A DNA stretch of 29,212 bases from a virus. Position 1 is the first letter of the stretch. Each line of letters begins with the position of its first letter. The stretch is taken from positions 1 to 29,212 of the IMG/VR virus record IMGVR_UViG_3300021959_000277; one strand, written 5' to 3'. Shown in pieces: positions 23,558-29,050 of this stretch. A program made the position numbers and the translations under genes. The notes under the pieces are model-generated. The model was not told the origin of the DNA and did no database searches. It saw nothing but the letters and a program-made list of their open reading frames with translations.

Positions 23558-23825
23558 AAAAACAGCATCTGTTGGATTAAGTAACGAATTATTAGCGCAA
23601 GCAAAGTTTGCCAAGGATCCAGATTTAATAGTCTTTGTTCCTGTTGGCGGTACTGGACCCATAGATATTCTAACTTTAAATACTAAAACTCATGAGATCA
23701 AAACGTATGATGTTAAGACTCAAAACTATCGTAAATCTGGAACAAAGATTTATCGAGCTAAAACTAGAGAGCAACAAAAACTAGGTGTCAAAATTCTTAA
23801 CTTTGACCCACGAAAGGATAGGTGA
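23526..23825 (+). CDS. Small PD-(D/E)XK nuclease-like protein
   Basis: 99 aa from TTG 23526. The start is chosen because GGAGG at 23516-23520 is 5 nt upstream; the other in-frame start (TTG 23514) lies before that site. Core residues look like the PD-(D/E)XK fold: E21 in GLSNELLAQAK, D47 in GPID, then D62-V63-K64 in YDVKT, with a beta hairpin between. The C-terminal QQKLGVKIL would be the last helix and strand. Holliday-resolvase-type and homing-type nucleases share this core. Its place between a holin-like gene and the lysozyme is odd for a replication enzyme; host DNA degradation or junction processing before packaging are options. Confidence 0.7.
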   Translation: MAQSSTTSRNRKTASVGLSNELLAQAKFAKDPDLIVFVPVGGTGPIDILTLNTKTHEIKTYDVKTQNYRKSGTKIYRAKTREQQKLGVKILNFDPRKDR

Positions 23826-23828
23826 TTT

Positions 23829-24254
23829 ATGGAAGATGTTAAAAGAAGAGTCAAAGAACATGAAGGGTTTAGAGATACTATTTATTCCGATAGTTTGGGT
23901 TTCGCTACTATTGGTTATGGGCATCTTATACTACCTTCCGATAACTTTGTTGAAGGTGTTCAATATTCTAAGGAGGAGCTTGATGCTTTGTTTGACAAAG
24001 ACTTTGAAATTGCTCTTGTATCTGCTGAAGAATTACTTGAAGAAGTAGAAGTACCTACAACAGTTAAAGGCATCGTTTGTGAAATGTGTTTTCAACTTGG
24101 TAAACCGCGTGTCATGAAATTTAAAAATATGTGGGCTGGAATTAAAGCTGCTGATTATAATAAAGCAGCAGATGAAATGCTCGATTCAGCTTGGCATAAA
24201 CAAACTACTAAAAGATGTGAAGATCTAGCTGAGCTTATGAGGAGCTGCGCATGA
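23829..24254 (+). CDS. Endolysin, T4-type lysozyme (GH24)
   Basis: 141 aa that cleave the MurNAc-GlcNAc bond of peptidoglycan. The catalytic triad is clear: E12 in KEHEGF, D21 in YSDSLG and T27 in ATIGYGH, with the canonical E-8-D-5-T spacing. A later QLG block and the WAGIKAADYNKAADEML segment fit the C-terminal helical lobe. There is no signal peptide or anchor, so release needs a holin (the TM proteins encoded on both sides). Length is slightly short but within the family range. Overlaps the next gene by 4 nt. Confidence 0.95.
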   Translation: MEDVKRRVKEHEGFRDTIYSDSLGFATIGYGHLILPSDNFVEGVQYSKEELDALFDKDFEIALVSAEELLEEVEVPTTVKGIVCEMCFQLGKPRVMKFKNMWAGIKAADYNKAADEMLDSAWHKQTTKRCEDLAELMRSCA

Positions 24255-24619
24255 TTCATTTATTAAAAATATTTAATAACCCATTAACTAAAATGGTTAT
24301 TAATAAAGCAACAGATCACTTTAAGCATAAAGCAGAAAAGACAAAAGTAATTAGAGCTGCTGAAATAGAGGCAGCTAAAGATGTAGATATAACTAGAATT
24401 AAAAGCCAGGATCAATCTTATAAAGATGAGATCTTAATGCTCTGGCTAATTGGTATGCTTACTACGGGTTGGTTCCCTGGGACCAGAGAAAACTTTAGAG
24501 AGTGGGTATCTATAATTAATGAGCTGCCAGACTCAGTATGGTATTTAGTTATCATAGTTTTTTCTGCTAGCTTTGGAACACGAATAACTAAATCGGTGCT
24601 TGATCGTAAAAAGAAGTAA
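24251..24619 (+). CDS. Holin, GTA_holin_3TM-like
   Basis: 122 aa. The N-terminal ~60 residues are basic and helical. A conserved-looking SYKDEILMLWLIGML and WFPG segment follows (residues ~56-79), then ELPDSVWYLVIIVFSASFGTRI (~93-114). The order K-D-E before the first membrane segment, P-G after it, and S-x-G-x-R at the end of the last is what I associate with the gene-transfer-agent holin family. It would make the inner-membrane lesion that lets the GH24 enzyme out. ATGA overlap with the lysozyme gene and TAATG coupling to the following basic peptide. Confidence 0.8.
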   Translation: MIHLLKIFNNPLTKMVINKATDHFKHKAEKTKVIRAAEIEAAKDVDITRIKSQDQSYKDEILMLWLIGMLTTGWFPGTRENFREWVSIINELPDSVWYLVIIVFSASFGTRITKSVLDRKKK

Positions 24620-24768
24620 TGGCTAAAGCAAGGTTTGACGCAAATAAATTACCACATGAGAGAATAGCTAAACGTACTAGCGTAACAAGGAGAAAGAAAC
24701 CTAAATTTTCAAGTATGAATAAACATAAAAGAAGATCCTGGAAAAAAAGAAATAGAGGTGGTTCATGA
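24619..24768 (+). CDS. 49-aa basic peptide, MAKARFDANKLPHERIAKRTS type
   Basis: TAATG-coupled to the holin gene, ending in an ATGA overlap with the next gene. It starts MAKARFDANKLPHERI, is then almost entirely Lys/Arg with Ser and Asn (TRRKKPKFSSMNKHKRR), and ends in WKKRNRGGS. About 40 percent of residues are basic and no hydrophobic core is likely. Small proteins of this type recur in marine podoviruses, from memory. RNA or DNA binding is plausible; the role is unknown. Confidence 0.7.
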   Translation: MAKARFDANKLPHERIAKRTSVTRRKKPKFSSMNKHKRRSWKKRNRGGS

Positions 24769-25118
24769 AATCACTTAAACTTTCAGAGAACACAGGGATA
24801 CAGCTTCCAGCCAAGAACCTTTTAGCTATTGTGGCTGGTGCAATTTTAGCAACAGTTTCTTTTTTTGAATTAGAAAATAGAATTAGCTCACTAGAAACTG
24901 CTGATACTTTATTCCAAGCTGATCTTCTTAAGAAGGCTGAGCAAGAGCCTAAGAATTTGGAAATGTATATGTTGATCGAACATCTTGCAAAACAAATAGA
25001 AAGTATTGAAAAAGAAATTGAGGCTAGCAGATACAACAAAGTTAATATCGACCACATAAAAGAACAAGTAAATGTTCTACAAAAACAAATAGATAAATTA
25101 AGAAACGGAAATCATTAA
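24765..25118 (+). CDS. TM plus coiled-coil protein, i-spanin-like
   Basis: 117 aa. One N-terminal transmembrane segment (PAKNLLAIVAGAILATVSFF, residues ~15-34) is followed by a long charged helix with heptad-like Leu/Ile spacing (LEMYMLIEHLAKQIESIEKE, then IKEQVNVLQKQIDKL). This matches inner-membrane spanins, which span the periplasm to help disrupt the outer membrane. No obvious outer-membrane lipoprotein partner is embedded or adjacent, although the small proteins at 23122 and 25119 are candidates. The gene is in the lysis region, 0 nt before the next gene. Confidence 0.6.
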   Translation: MKSLKLSENTGIQLPAKNLLAIVAGAILATVSFFELENRISSLETADTLFQADLLKKAEQEPKNLEMYMLIEHLAKQIESIEKEIEASRYNKVNIDHIKEQVNVLQKQIDKLRNGNH

Positions 25119-25331
25119 ATGGAACAAACAATTATAGCTCTACTACTCCTGGTTAATAATGAAATTAAAGAGGCTCGTATTCAAAAATCGATTAGCGAAT
25201 GCTTAGCTAGAAAACGTGTCTCTATGAGACAAGCAAATAACAATGTAAGTTATCAATGTATTACTTCAATGGCTGAATTAGAAAAAAATATAGATGGATC
25301 GTATTCTATAAAAAAATTAATAATGAAATGA
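25119..25331 (+). CDS. Small protein with hydrophobic N-terminus, unknown
   Basis: 70 aa, starting immediately after the previous stop. The first ~12 residues (MEQTIIALLLLVN) are hydrophobic; the rest is charged, with two Cys (SECLARKR near 28 and SYQCITS near 47). It resembles the 71-aa protein at 23122 in layout (hydrophobic start, Cys pair, charged body) but not clearly in sequence. It may be exported; an o-spanin-like partner for the upstream TM/coiled-coil protein is only a guess. Ends in an ATGA overlap with the zinc-ribbon gene. Confidence 0.55.
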   Translation: MEQTIIALLLLVNNEIKEARIQKSISECLARKRVSMRQANNNVSYQCITSMAELEKNIDGSYSIKKLIMK

Positions 25332-25444
25332 TTAAAAAAATAATTTTATGGTTTAAGCGTTTTTGGGCTGCACGTTGCGGATGTAATATTAATTCTAAGT
25401 CTGGCAATATTTGTAGAAGGTGTGGCGGAATAAGATTAGCTTGA
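25328..25444 (+). CDS. 38-aa zinc-ribbon-like peptide
   Basis: ATG 25328 inside the ATGA overlap with the previous stop; TGA 25442-25444. The sequence MIKKIILWFKRFWAARCGCN has an amphipathic, Trp-rich start, then C17-x-C19, a 9-residue spacer and C29-x2-C32. Four Cys in two pairs imply a bound zinc ion. Its stop overlaps a TTG start of the next gene (TTGA), and that gene also has Cys pairs. The function is unknown; it may bind nucleic acid or be a membrane-associated regulator. Confidence 0.55.
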   Translation: MIKKIILWFKRFWAARCGCNINSKSGNICRRCGGIRLA

Positions 25445-25608
25445 AAAAGAAAACCTGGAAAAAACCAACTGTTGTAGTAATAGACATTGGACCATGCAGG
25501 TATTGTAAAGCCGACATGAATAATCAAGAGAGCTTTGTAGCATTTGCTGATAAGACTAAAGCTCATTATCAATGCATGAAAAAGGATGATGAATTAATGA
25601 ACAAATAA
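25441..25608 (+). CDS. Small zinc-binding protein, CxxC...HxxxC
   Basis: 55 aa from TTG 25441; an earlier in-frame GTG at 25420 would add seven residues. The TTGA overlap with the upstream stop favours 25441. No strong RBS separates the two. Basic start (KKKTWKKPTVVVIDIG), then C-R-Y-C near residues 19-22 and H-Y-Q-C near 43-46, a likely CCHC zinc site. It is the last + strand gene before the attachment region. Function unknown. Confidence 0.6.
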   Translation: MKKKTWKKPTVVVIDIGPCRYCKADMNNQESFVAFADKTKAHYQCMKKDDELMNK

Positions 25609-25609
25609 T

Positions 25610-25635
25610 TTTGTGTAAGATTTGTGTAAAAATTT
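25610..25635 (+). repeat. Left arm repeat pair (TTTGTGTAA x2)
   Basis: Two direct copies of TTGTGTAA begin at 25611 and 25622, 11 bp apart, one helical turn, so two protein monomers could sit on the same face. A, G or T-rich spacers separate them. Nearly the same sequence recurs on the other side of the tRNA core, as expected for integrase arm-type sites. Excisionase or host-factor sites are the alternative. Confidence 0.65.
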
Positions 25636-25755
25636 ATGTTTCAATTTGAAACACTATTGTAAAATAAGGCTTATTTGACGTTACATTTATTTAGATTTTT
25701 ATTTCTTAAATAGGTAGTATTCGTTGGTACGCTTTAATAGTATTCGAATTTGCTA

Positions 25756-25805
25756 TCGGTTTTCTAAACCGAGGGTCGGAGGTTCGAATCCTCCAGGGCG
25801 CGCCA
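25756..25805 (+). other. attP core: 3' half of tRNA-Arg(UCU)
   Basis: The stretch folds as the second half of a tRNA: anticodon stem TCGGT (25756-25760) with ACCGA (25768-25772), loop TTTCTAA with anticodon TCT, variable loop GGGTC, T-arm GGAGG/TTCGAAT/CCTCC (25778-25794), 3' acceptor strand AGGGCGC, discriminator G and CCA (25803-25805). No D-arm or 5' acceptor strand (GCGCCCT) lies upstream, so it is not a functional tRNA here. Integration would restore the 3' end of the host gene. UCU reads AGA, the arginine codon this phage favours. Confidence 0.85.
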
Positions 25806-25836
25806 ATAACATAACTTTTAGTTTGGTTGTAAATAA

Positions 25837-25864
25837 GTTGTGTAGGATTTTGTGTAGAAATTTT
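25837..25864 (+). repeat. Right arm repeat pair (TTGTGTAG x2)
   Basis: Copies of TTGTGTAG begin at 25838 and 25850, 12 bp apart. Over 25-27 bases the unit matches the left pair except for two A/G changes and one inserted T. Same orientation as the left pair. Probable integrase arm site on the short side of the core. Confidence 0.65.
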
Positions 25865-25884
25865 AAAGAAATTTAAGTGAGGAA

Positions 25885-25914
25885 GGGGGAGAGGTTTTCT
25901 CCCCCCGTTTTTTT
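25885..25914 (+). terminator. Rho-independent terminator, + strand
   Basis: GGGGGAGA (25885-25892) pairs with TCTCCCCC (25898-25905), loop GGTTT, followed by CG and seven T (25908-25914). It ends rightward transcripts of the virion/lysis operon after attP and protects the convergent early genes. The - strand gene at 25913 has its stop codon inside the T-run. On the - strand an A-run precedes the stem and no T-run follows, so termination is probably one-way. Confidence 0.85.
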
Positions 25915-26347
25915 ATGCCTGTTTAAAAGTATTCTGATATGCCATTTCTTTCTCAAGCTTAGGCAACATACTATTATAATGCTTTGCTGTTCCGTATTGA
26001 TCTAAGATATTTCTATCTATCTCTTTACACTTAGCAATCAATCTATCTTTACCTTTAGTAGAAAATATATCAGCTCCTTTTTTATCTTTAGTATTTAACA
26101 AATCTAAAGGATCTGAGTTTAAAATTACTAAAGGATCATAACCTTTAGTATCACAGATCAAATAAAACTTATCAGCTGATATTCCATTATTTGCTTTCTC
26201 CCATTTTTGACCCTGCTGGAAGGAAACATCGCAAATTGAGTATTGCTTTGTTTGTGTTGTCTCTTCAACAGATCTCCATAAAAGTAAAAATTTTGCTATC
26301 TTACCTTTAATCTCAAATCTTCTTTGAAGTAATTGCTCTTTATTCAT
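25913..26347 (-). CDS. Unknown protein between integrase and attP
   Basis: 144 aa, ATG at 26347, GGAGAA Shine-Dalgarno site just upstream. It overlaps the integrase stop by 8 nt, so it is translated with it. No recognisable family: charged helical start (EQLLQRRFEIKGKIAKFLLL), a mid part with Cys and aromatic residues (YSICDVSFQQGQKWEKANNG, FYLICDTKGYDPLVIL) and a helical C-terminus. The place, downstream of int and beside attP, is where excisionases or integration regulators may be found, but it is larger than most excisionases and shows no helix-turn-helix that I can see. Confidence 0.7.
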   Translation of the reverse strand: MNKEQLLQRRFEIKGKIAKFLLLWRSVEETTQTKQYSICDVSFQQGQKWEKANNGISADKFYLICDTKGYDPLVILNSDPLDLLNTKDKKGADIFSTKGKDRLIAKCKEIDRNILDQYGTAKHYNSMLPKLEKEMAYQNTFKQA

Positions 26348-27554
26348 ATTGTTCTCCGTTAGTTATTAGATTGTTAAGAGCAGCGGTTCTTTTGTTTTTA
26401 TTCAAGTCTGATAGGGGTCTTTGGTAAAACCCTTTAAAAGTTTTTAATTCTTTATCCCAGCCATATCTTGCAGCAAAGGATGCATCATCTAAAACTTTCT
26501 TAGCATACATAACAGACGCGCTAAATTTTCTAAAAGGTGAGACTCCTTTTTTCCAAGGAACACCAGCTTTGATTGCAGCTGACTTAACTATATCTGCTGC
26601 ATATTCTTTTCTATATGGAAAGACTCTTCTATATTTTCTTGCAAAAGTTTTAGGATTCATTTGTATATCCATCCAAGCTTTTAAAAGATTATAAAGAGTA
26701 GTAGTAATTTGAACTTTTCTTTTTCTCTTATCAGTTTTTAAATAGTCTGGTCTAAAATTACTATCACCATCTAAAGAGTGTTTAACATCAATAACATAAA
26801 AACCTTGCTCTTCATCCTGGTAAACATCTTCGTAACAAATACCTAAAGCAGCGCTTAGCTCTATTCCAGTTTCTGCTAAGGTATGGATCCAAGCTTTCTT
26901 GCCTGGATTCTTTTCAGCATGGATCATATTAAATACTTCATTAGATTTAGGCAGCCAACTATCTTTAGCTGCAGCTCTATTCTCTAATTGTCTAGGTTTA
27001 AATTCAAACTTAAGGATCTCTTCAATTTCAATATCCCATTCGTTATCTTTGCAATAGATAAGAAACTTTTTGAAATATTGCAGCGCTCTCTGCACAACAA
27101 GCTTACCAATTCTCTCATCCGTTCTAACACCATTACTAATCTTACAGCTGGTTAATAAGCCATTCTTAGTTGATTTTTCTCCATGTTTAAAATCTGCTGC
27201 CTTGTACTCATCCAAGTAGGTTTTGCTTATGTATGGCTGGATATGGGACTCCAGGATAGCAATATATCCGTCTTTAGTCTTTTGCTCTAGATCTGGCTCA
27301 GCTTGCACAGATTTATAATATTGTTTAAAAGCATTCTTAAAAGTAACTCTCTCTTCGGGAGCTACTGAATTTTTAATTTTATTATGTAGGTTGTATTTAG
27401 ATACAATCTCTTCTTCATTACATTCCTTTAAATGATGCTCTAAATTATTAGCTAGTCTTTTCTTATCTAAAGGGAAAGATCCCACAGTGTATTCTTTGCC
27501 ATTTATTTTAGCATAGATCTTATGTTTACCGCCATTCTTAGCTTGTCTTATCAT
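26340..27554 (-). CDS. int: Tyrosine recombinase / phage integrase, divergent
   Basis: 404 aa. It has an N-terminal AP2-like arm-binding part (KIYAKINGKEYTVGSFPLDK, ~12-31), a core-binding domain (~66-175: TFKNAFKQYYKSVQ, YIAILESHIQPYI) and a catalytic domain (~200-385). The nucleophile is probably Y377 in FKGFYQRP. Box II is S339-P-F-R342, with R342 intact but His replaced by Ser. W366 sits in YGWDKEL. The Arg I box reads TGIELSAAL, with E232 where Arg is expected. Lys candidates are K273 and K276 in LKTDKRKRK. It is expected to recombine the attP core at 25756-25805 with a tRNA-Arg gene. A perfect AAGGAGGT Shine-Dalgarno site lies at 27563-27570. Activity is uncertain because of the two substitutions. 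Confidence 0.85.
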   Translation of the reverse strand: MIRQAKNGGKHKIYAKINGKEYTVGSFPLDKKRLANNLEHHLKECNEEEIVSKYNLHNKIKNSVAPEERVTFKNAFKQYYKSVQAEPDLEQKTKDGYIAILESHIQPYISKTYLDEYKAADFKHGEKSTKNGLLTSCKISNGVRTDERIGKLVVQRALQYFKKFLIYCKDNEWDIEIEEILKFEFKPRQLENRAAAKDSWLPKSNEVFNMIHAEKNPGKKAWIHTLAETGIELSAALGICYEDVYQDEEQGFYVIDVKHSLDGDSNFRPDYLKTDKRKRKVQITTTLYNLLKAWMDIQMNPKTFARKYRRVFPYRKEYAADIVKSAAIKAGVPWKKGVSPFRKFSASVMYAKKVLDDASFAARYGWDKELKTFKGFYQRPLSDLNKNKRTAALNNLITNGEQYE

Positions 27555-27699
27555 TCTTCTGTACCTCCTTATGATTATAAATATCTAGTGTTACCCATTC
27601 AGTGTCTTTATCTTTTGGATCCTGCTCTACAGTTTTCTTAGTAACTAATAGCTTTTTCCAAAATGGTTTAAGCTTTTTCTCTTTATTCATTTGACTCAT
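27538..27699 (-). CDS. 53-aa basic protein upstream of integrase
   Basis: ATG at 27699 (second in-frame ATG at 27690) to TAA ending at 27538. It fills the only sizeable gap of the - strand block and overlaps the integrase start by 17 nt; its codons contain the integrase Shine-Dalgarno site. The product begins MSQMNKEKKLKPFWKKLLV and is very basic at the N-terminus, acidic in the middle (EQDPKDKDTEW), ending NDKTS. No clear RBS of its own. It may be a small regulator (Xis-sized), or only a leader reading frame for integrase. Confidence 0.5.
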   Translation of the reverse strand: MSQMNKEKKLKPFWKKLLVTKKTVEQDPKDKDTEWVTLDIYNHKEVQKNDKTS

Positions 27700-27710
27700 A
27701 GATTTGTGTT

Positions 27711-27980
27711 TCAAACCTTAACCTCGCTTTCGCTCCAGGTATTGCCATTAAGAATACATTTGTCTTTTGGACCACCAGTTAAAGCATAAGTCTTACCCTC
27801 AGCTGGTTTATCTTTAGCTAGTAATTGACCCAGGTATTCTGGAGCTGCCATAAATAATGGCTCAACATATTGAGTTTTAACGCAGCCTTGCTCCAATAAA
27901 TATTTAAGAGCTTTTGGTTTCTCAGAAACACTATCTAAATAAATTTTAATAATGTTTTCGTGTGGTTTAGTTATCTTCAC
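27711..27980 (-). CDS. Small early protein, unknown
   Basis: 89 aa from GTG at 27980, with AAGGAGGT a few bases before it. The start overlaps the stop of the upstream gene (GTGA). A helical N-terminal half (ENIIKIYLDSVSEKPKALKY) is followed by a Gly/Pro/Lys-rich end (LTGGPKDKCILNGNTW). No known motif recognised. Co-transcribed with the small genes around it in what is probably the early or lysogeny-side operon. Confidence 0.7.
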   Translation of the reverse strand: MKITKPHENIIKIYLDSVSEKPKALKYLLEQGCVKTQYVEPLFMAAPEYLGQLLAKDKPAEGKTYALTGGPKDKCILNGNTWSESEVKV

Positions 27981-28120
27981 GCAACCTCCTTCTTTTTTTT
28001 TGACTCAGTTAATTTTTTTGCTATTGCTTTTTTTAAAGCAGCCTTTATTGCTTTTTCTTTTTTCTTGTCATCATCTAAAGTCATAACAACAAGATGTTTA
28101 TCAAACCAATTTTTAGCCAT
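27977..28120 (-). CDS. 47-aa Lys/Ala-rich small early protein
   Basis: I chose ATG 28120 because AAAGGAGG stands 7 nt upstream; the frame is open to 28165 but that part would contain the RBS. The protein starts MAKNWFDKHLVVMTLDDDKK and then is an almost pure Lys/Ala/Glu helix (KAIKAALKKAIAKKLTESKK). The basic helix suggests nucleic-acid binding. Unknown function. Confidence 0.65.
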   Translation of the reverse strand: MAKNWFDKHLVVMTLDDDKKKEKAIKAALKKAIAKKLTESKKKKEVA

Positions 28121-28133
28121 TACGGATCCTCCT

Positions 28134-28406
28134 TTAATGTTTATGGATGGCAGCGATCTCAGCATTTATCCACTCTGCCCACATGCCATGTTTATCTAAA
28201 ATTTTAACAACTTTTTTATTAATGCCAAAGTCGTCAATTTCCTTATTTCTAGTGTTGCCTCTTTGCCAGTAATCTCCAACACCTTTCCTATCATCTGCAC
28301 CATCGCAAAGAATTTGAAACTCTCCGCTTTGGTGGTCGTGACTCTCTACAGCATATCCTTTCATTTCTAATTCAGAATACGCAGCGCTTACGTTTACTTC
28401 AGCCAT
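28134..28406 (-). CDS. Small early protein, unknown
   Basis: 90 aa, starting in a TAATG overlap with the upstream gene, with GGAGG from that gene's last codons as RBS. It begins MAEVNVSAAYSELEMKGYAV and has a polar, Gly/Asp-rich middle (CDGADDRKGVGDYWQRGNTR) and an amphipathic C-terminal helix with Trp (HGMWAEWINAEIAAI). No family recognised. The ordered Trp/Gly pattern suggests a folded globular protein rather than a linker. Confidence 0.7.
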   Translation of the reverse strand: MAEVNVSAAYSELEMKGYAVESHDHQSGEFQILCDGADDRKGVGDYWQRGNTRNKEIDDFGINKKVVKILDKHGMWAEWINAEIAAIHKH

Positions 28407-29050
28407 TATGCAGCCTCCTTATTGTTAGATTGAAAACTTCCACCATTTGGATTGTCGATTAGAATTTTATCTTGAGGATCTTTAGGATCTAACCAACACA
28501 TAAATTGATCGTTCCAAATATTATCTACAAGATTGCAAGTATTATCTTGATCTTTACTTTCCCATTGACCATAAATACTTTTCATTCCTGTATTTAATTT
28601 AACATCAGTGTAACCCGACTTGATTTGGTAATCCTGCGGCTTAGCTAGATGTGTACCAAAATAAGGATCATCGTTTCTGTGGAAGTAGTGATTAAACTTA
28701 GCTCCAAAGAAATGATCTTTTTTTAGTTTCTGTAAATTCTTAAAGAACTGAAACATAATATGTTTATGATTATTTAAAGAAAAGACAGTGTTGTTAAGCT
28801 TGATAACATTTTTACCATAAGATGAATTAGATTGTCTGACTATGTTACCATCAATTTTAAAATTTAAAGTTTTACCTTTATAATTCCAAACATTACTTTG
28901 ATAAGTAGTGTACTTGTTAAAAGGTAAAATAAATTTTTTAGCATAAGCCATCAAGAACTGACCCTTATGTGTTTTAAGATTTAGTTTTTTAATCTTAAGA
29001 GTCTGAACTTTTCTTTTGTTAGGATCTATATAGTTAATTGAGATTGTCAT
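28406..29050 (-). CDS. Early protein of unknown function
   Basis: 214 aa from ATG 29050, with GGAGG (CAGGAGGCTGC) upstream and TAATG overlaps at both ends. The N-terminal half is basic with beta-prone stretches (VQTLKIKKLNLKTHKGQFLM, GKTLNFKIDGN). The middle is His/Phe/Tyr-rich (HFFGAKFNHYFHRNDDPYFG). The C-terminus is Asp/Asn-rich (WLDPKDPQDKILIDNPNGG) and ends KEAA. Not recognised. The His cluster might bind metal, but no known nuclease or polymerase motif is seen. Confidence 0.75.
   Translation of the reverse strand: MTISINYIDPNKRKVQTLKIKKLNLKTHKGQFLMAYAKKFILPFNKYTTYQSNVWNYKGKTLNFKIDGNIVRQSNSSYGKNVIKLNNTVFSLNNHKHIMFQFFKNLQKLKKDHFFGAKFNHYFHRNDDPYFGTHLAKPQDYQIKSGYTDVKLNTGMKSIYGQWESKDQDNTCNLVDNIWNDQFMCWLDPKDPQDKILIDNPNGGSFQSNNKEAA

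Larger units (their letters stand above)
25609..25884. other. attP: Phage attachment region (attP)
   Basis: No gene is seen here. The region holds a tRNA 3' half as core (25756-25805), a paired direct repeat on the left (25610-25635), a near-identical pair on the right (25837-25864) and a weaker matching element on each side (TTGTAAAATAAG at 25657-25668, TTGTAAATAAG at 25827-25837). The left arm is about 120 bp from the core and the right about 32 bp, an asymmetric layout like the P and P' arms of lambda-type sites. The integrase gene is 0.5 kb to the right. Confidence 0.8.

Noticed and set aside
23785-24048. 87-aa hydrophobic frame overlapping the lysozyme gene
   Set aside because: It is out of frame with a clear GH24 enzyme and has no RBS; its hydrophobicity follows from the shifted frame.
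24701-25057. 118-aa - strand frame over the spanin-like gene
   Set aside because: Antisense to three good + strand genes with overlapping starts; no RBS and atypical codons.
25640-25710. Possible sigma70 promoter (TTGACG with TTTATT, or TTGAAA with TAAAAT) in attP
   Set aside because: The first has a poor -10 and the second a spacing of only 8 nt; neither is convincing.
25756-25805. A functional tRNA gene
   Set aside because: Only the anticodon arm, T-arm and 3' acceptor strand exist; there is no D-arm or 5' acceptor strand upstream, so it is an attachment core.
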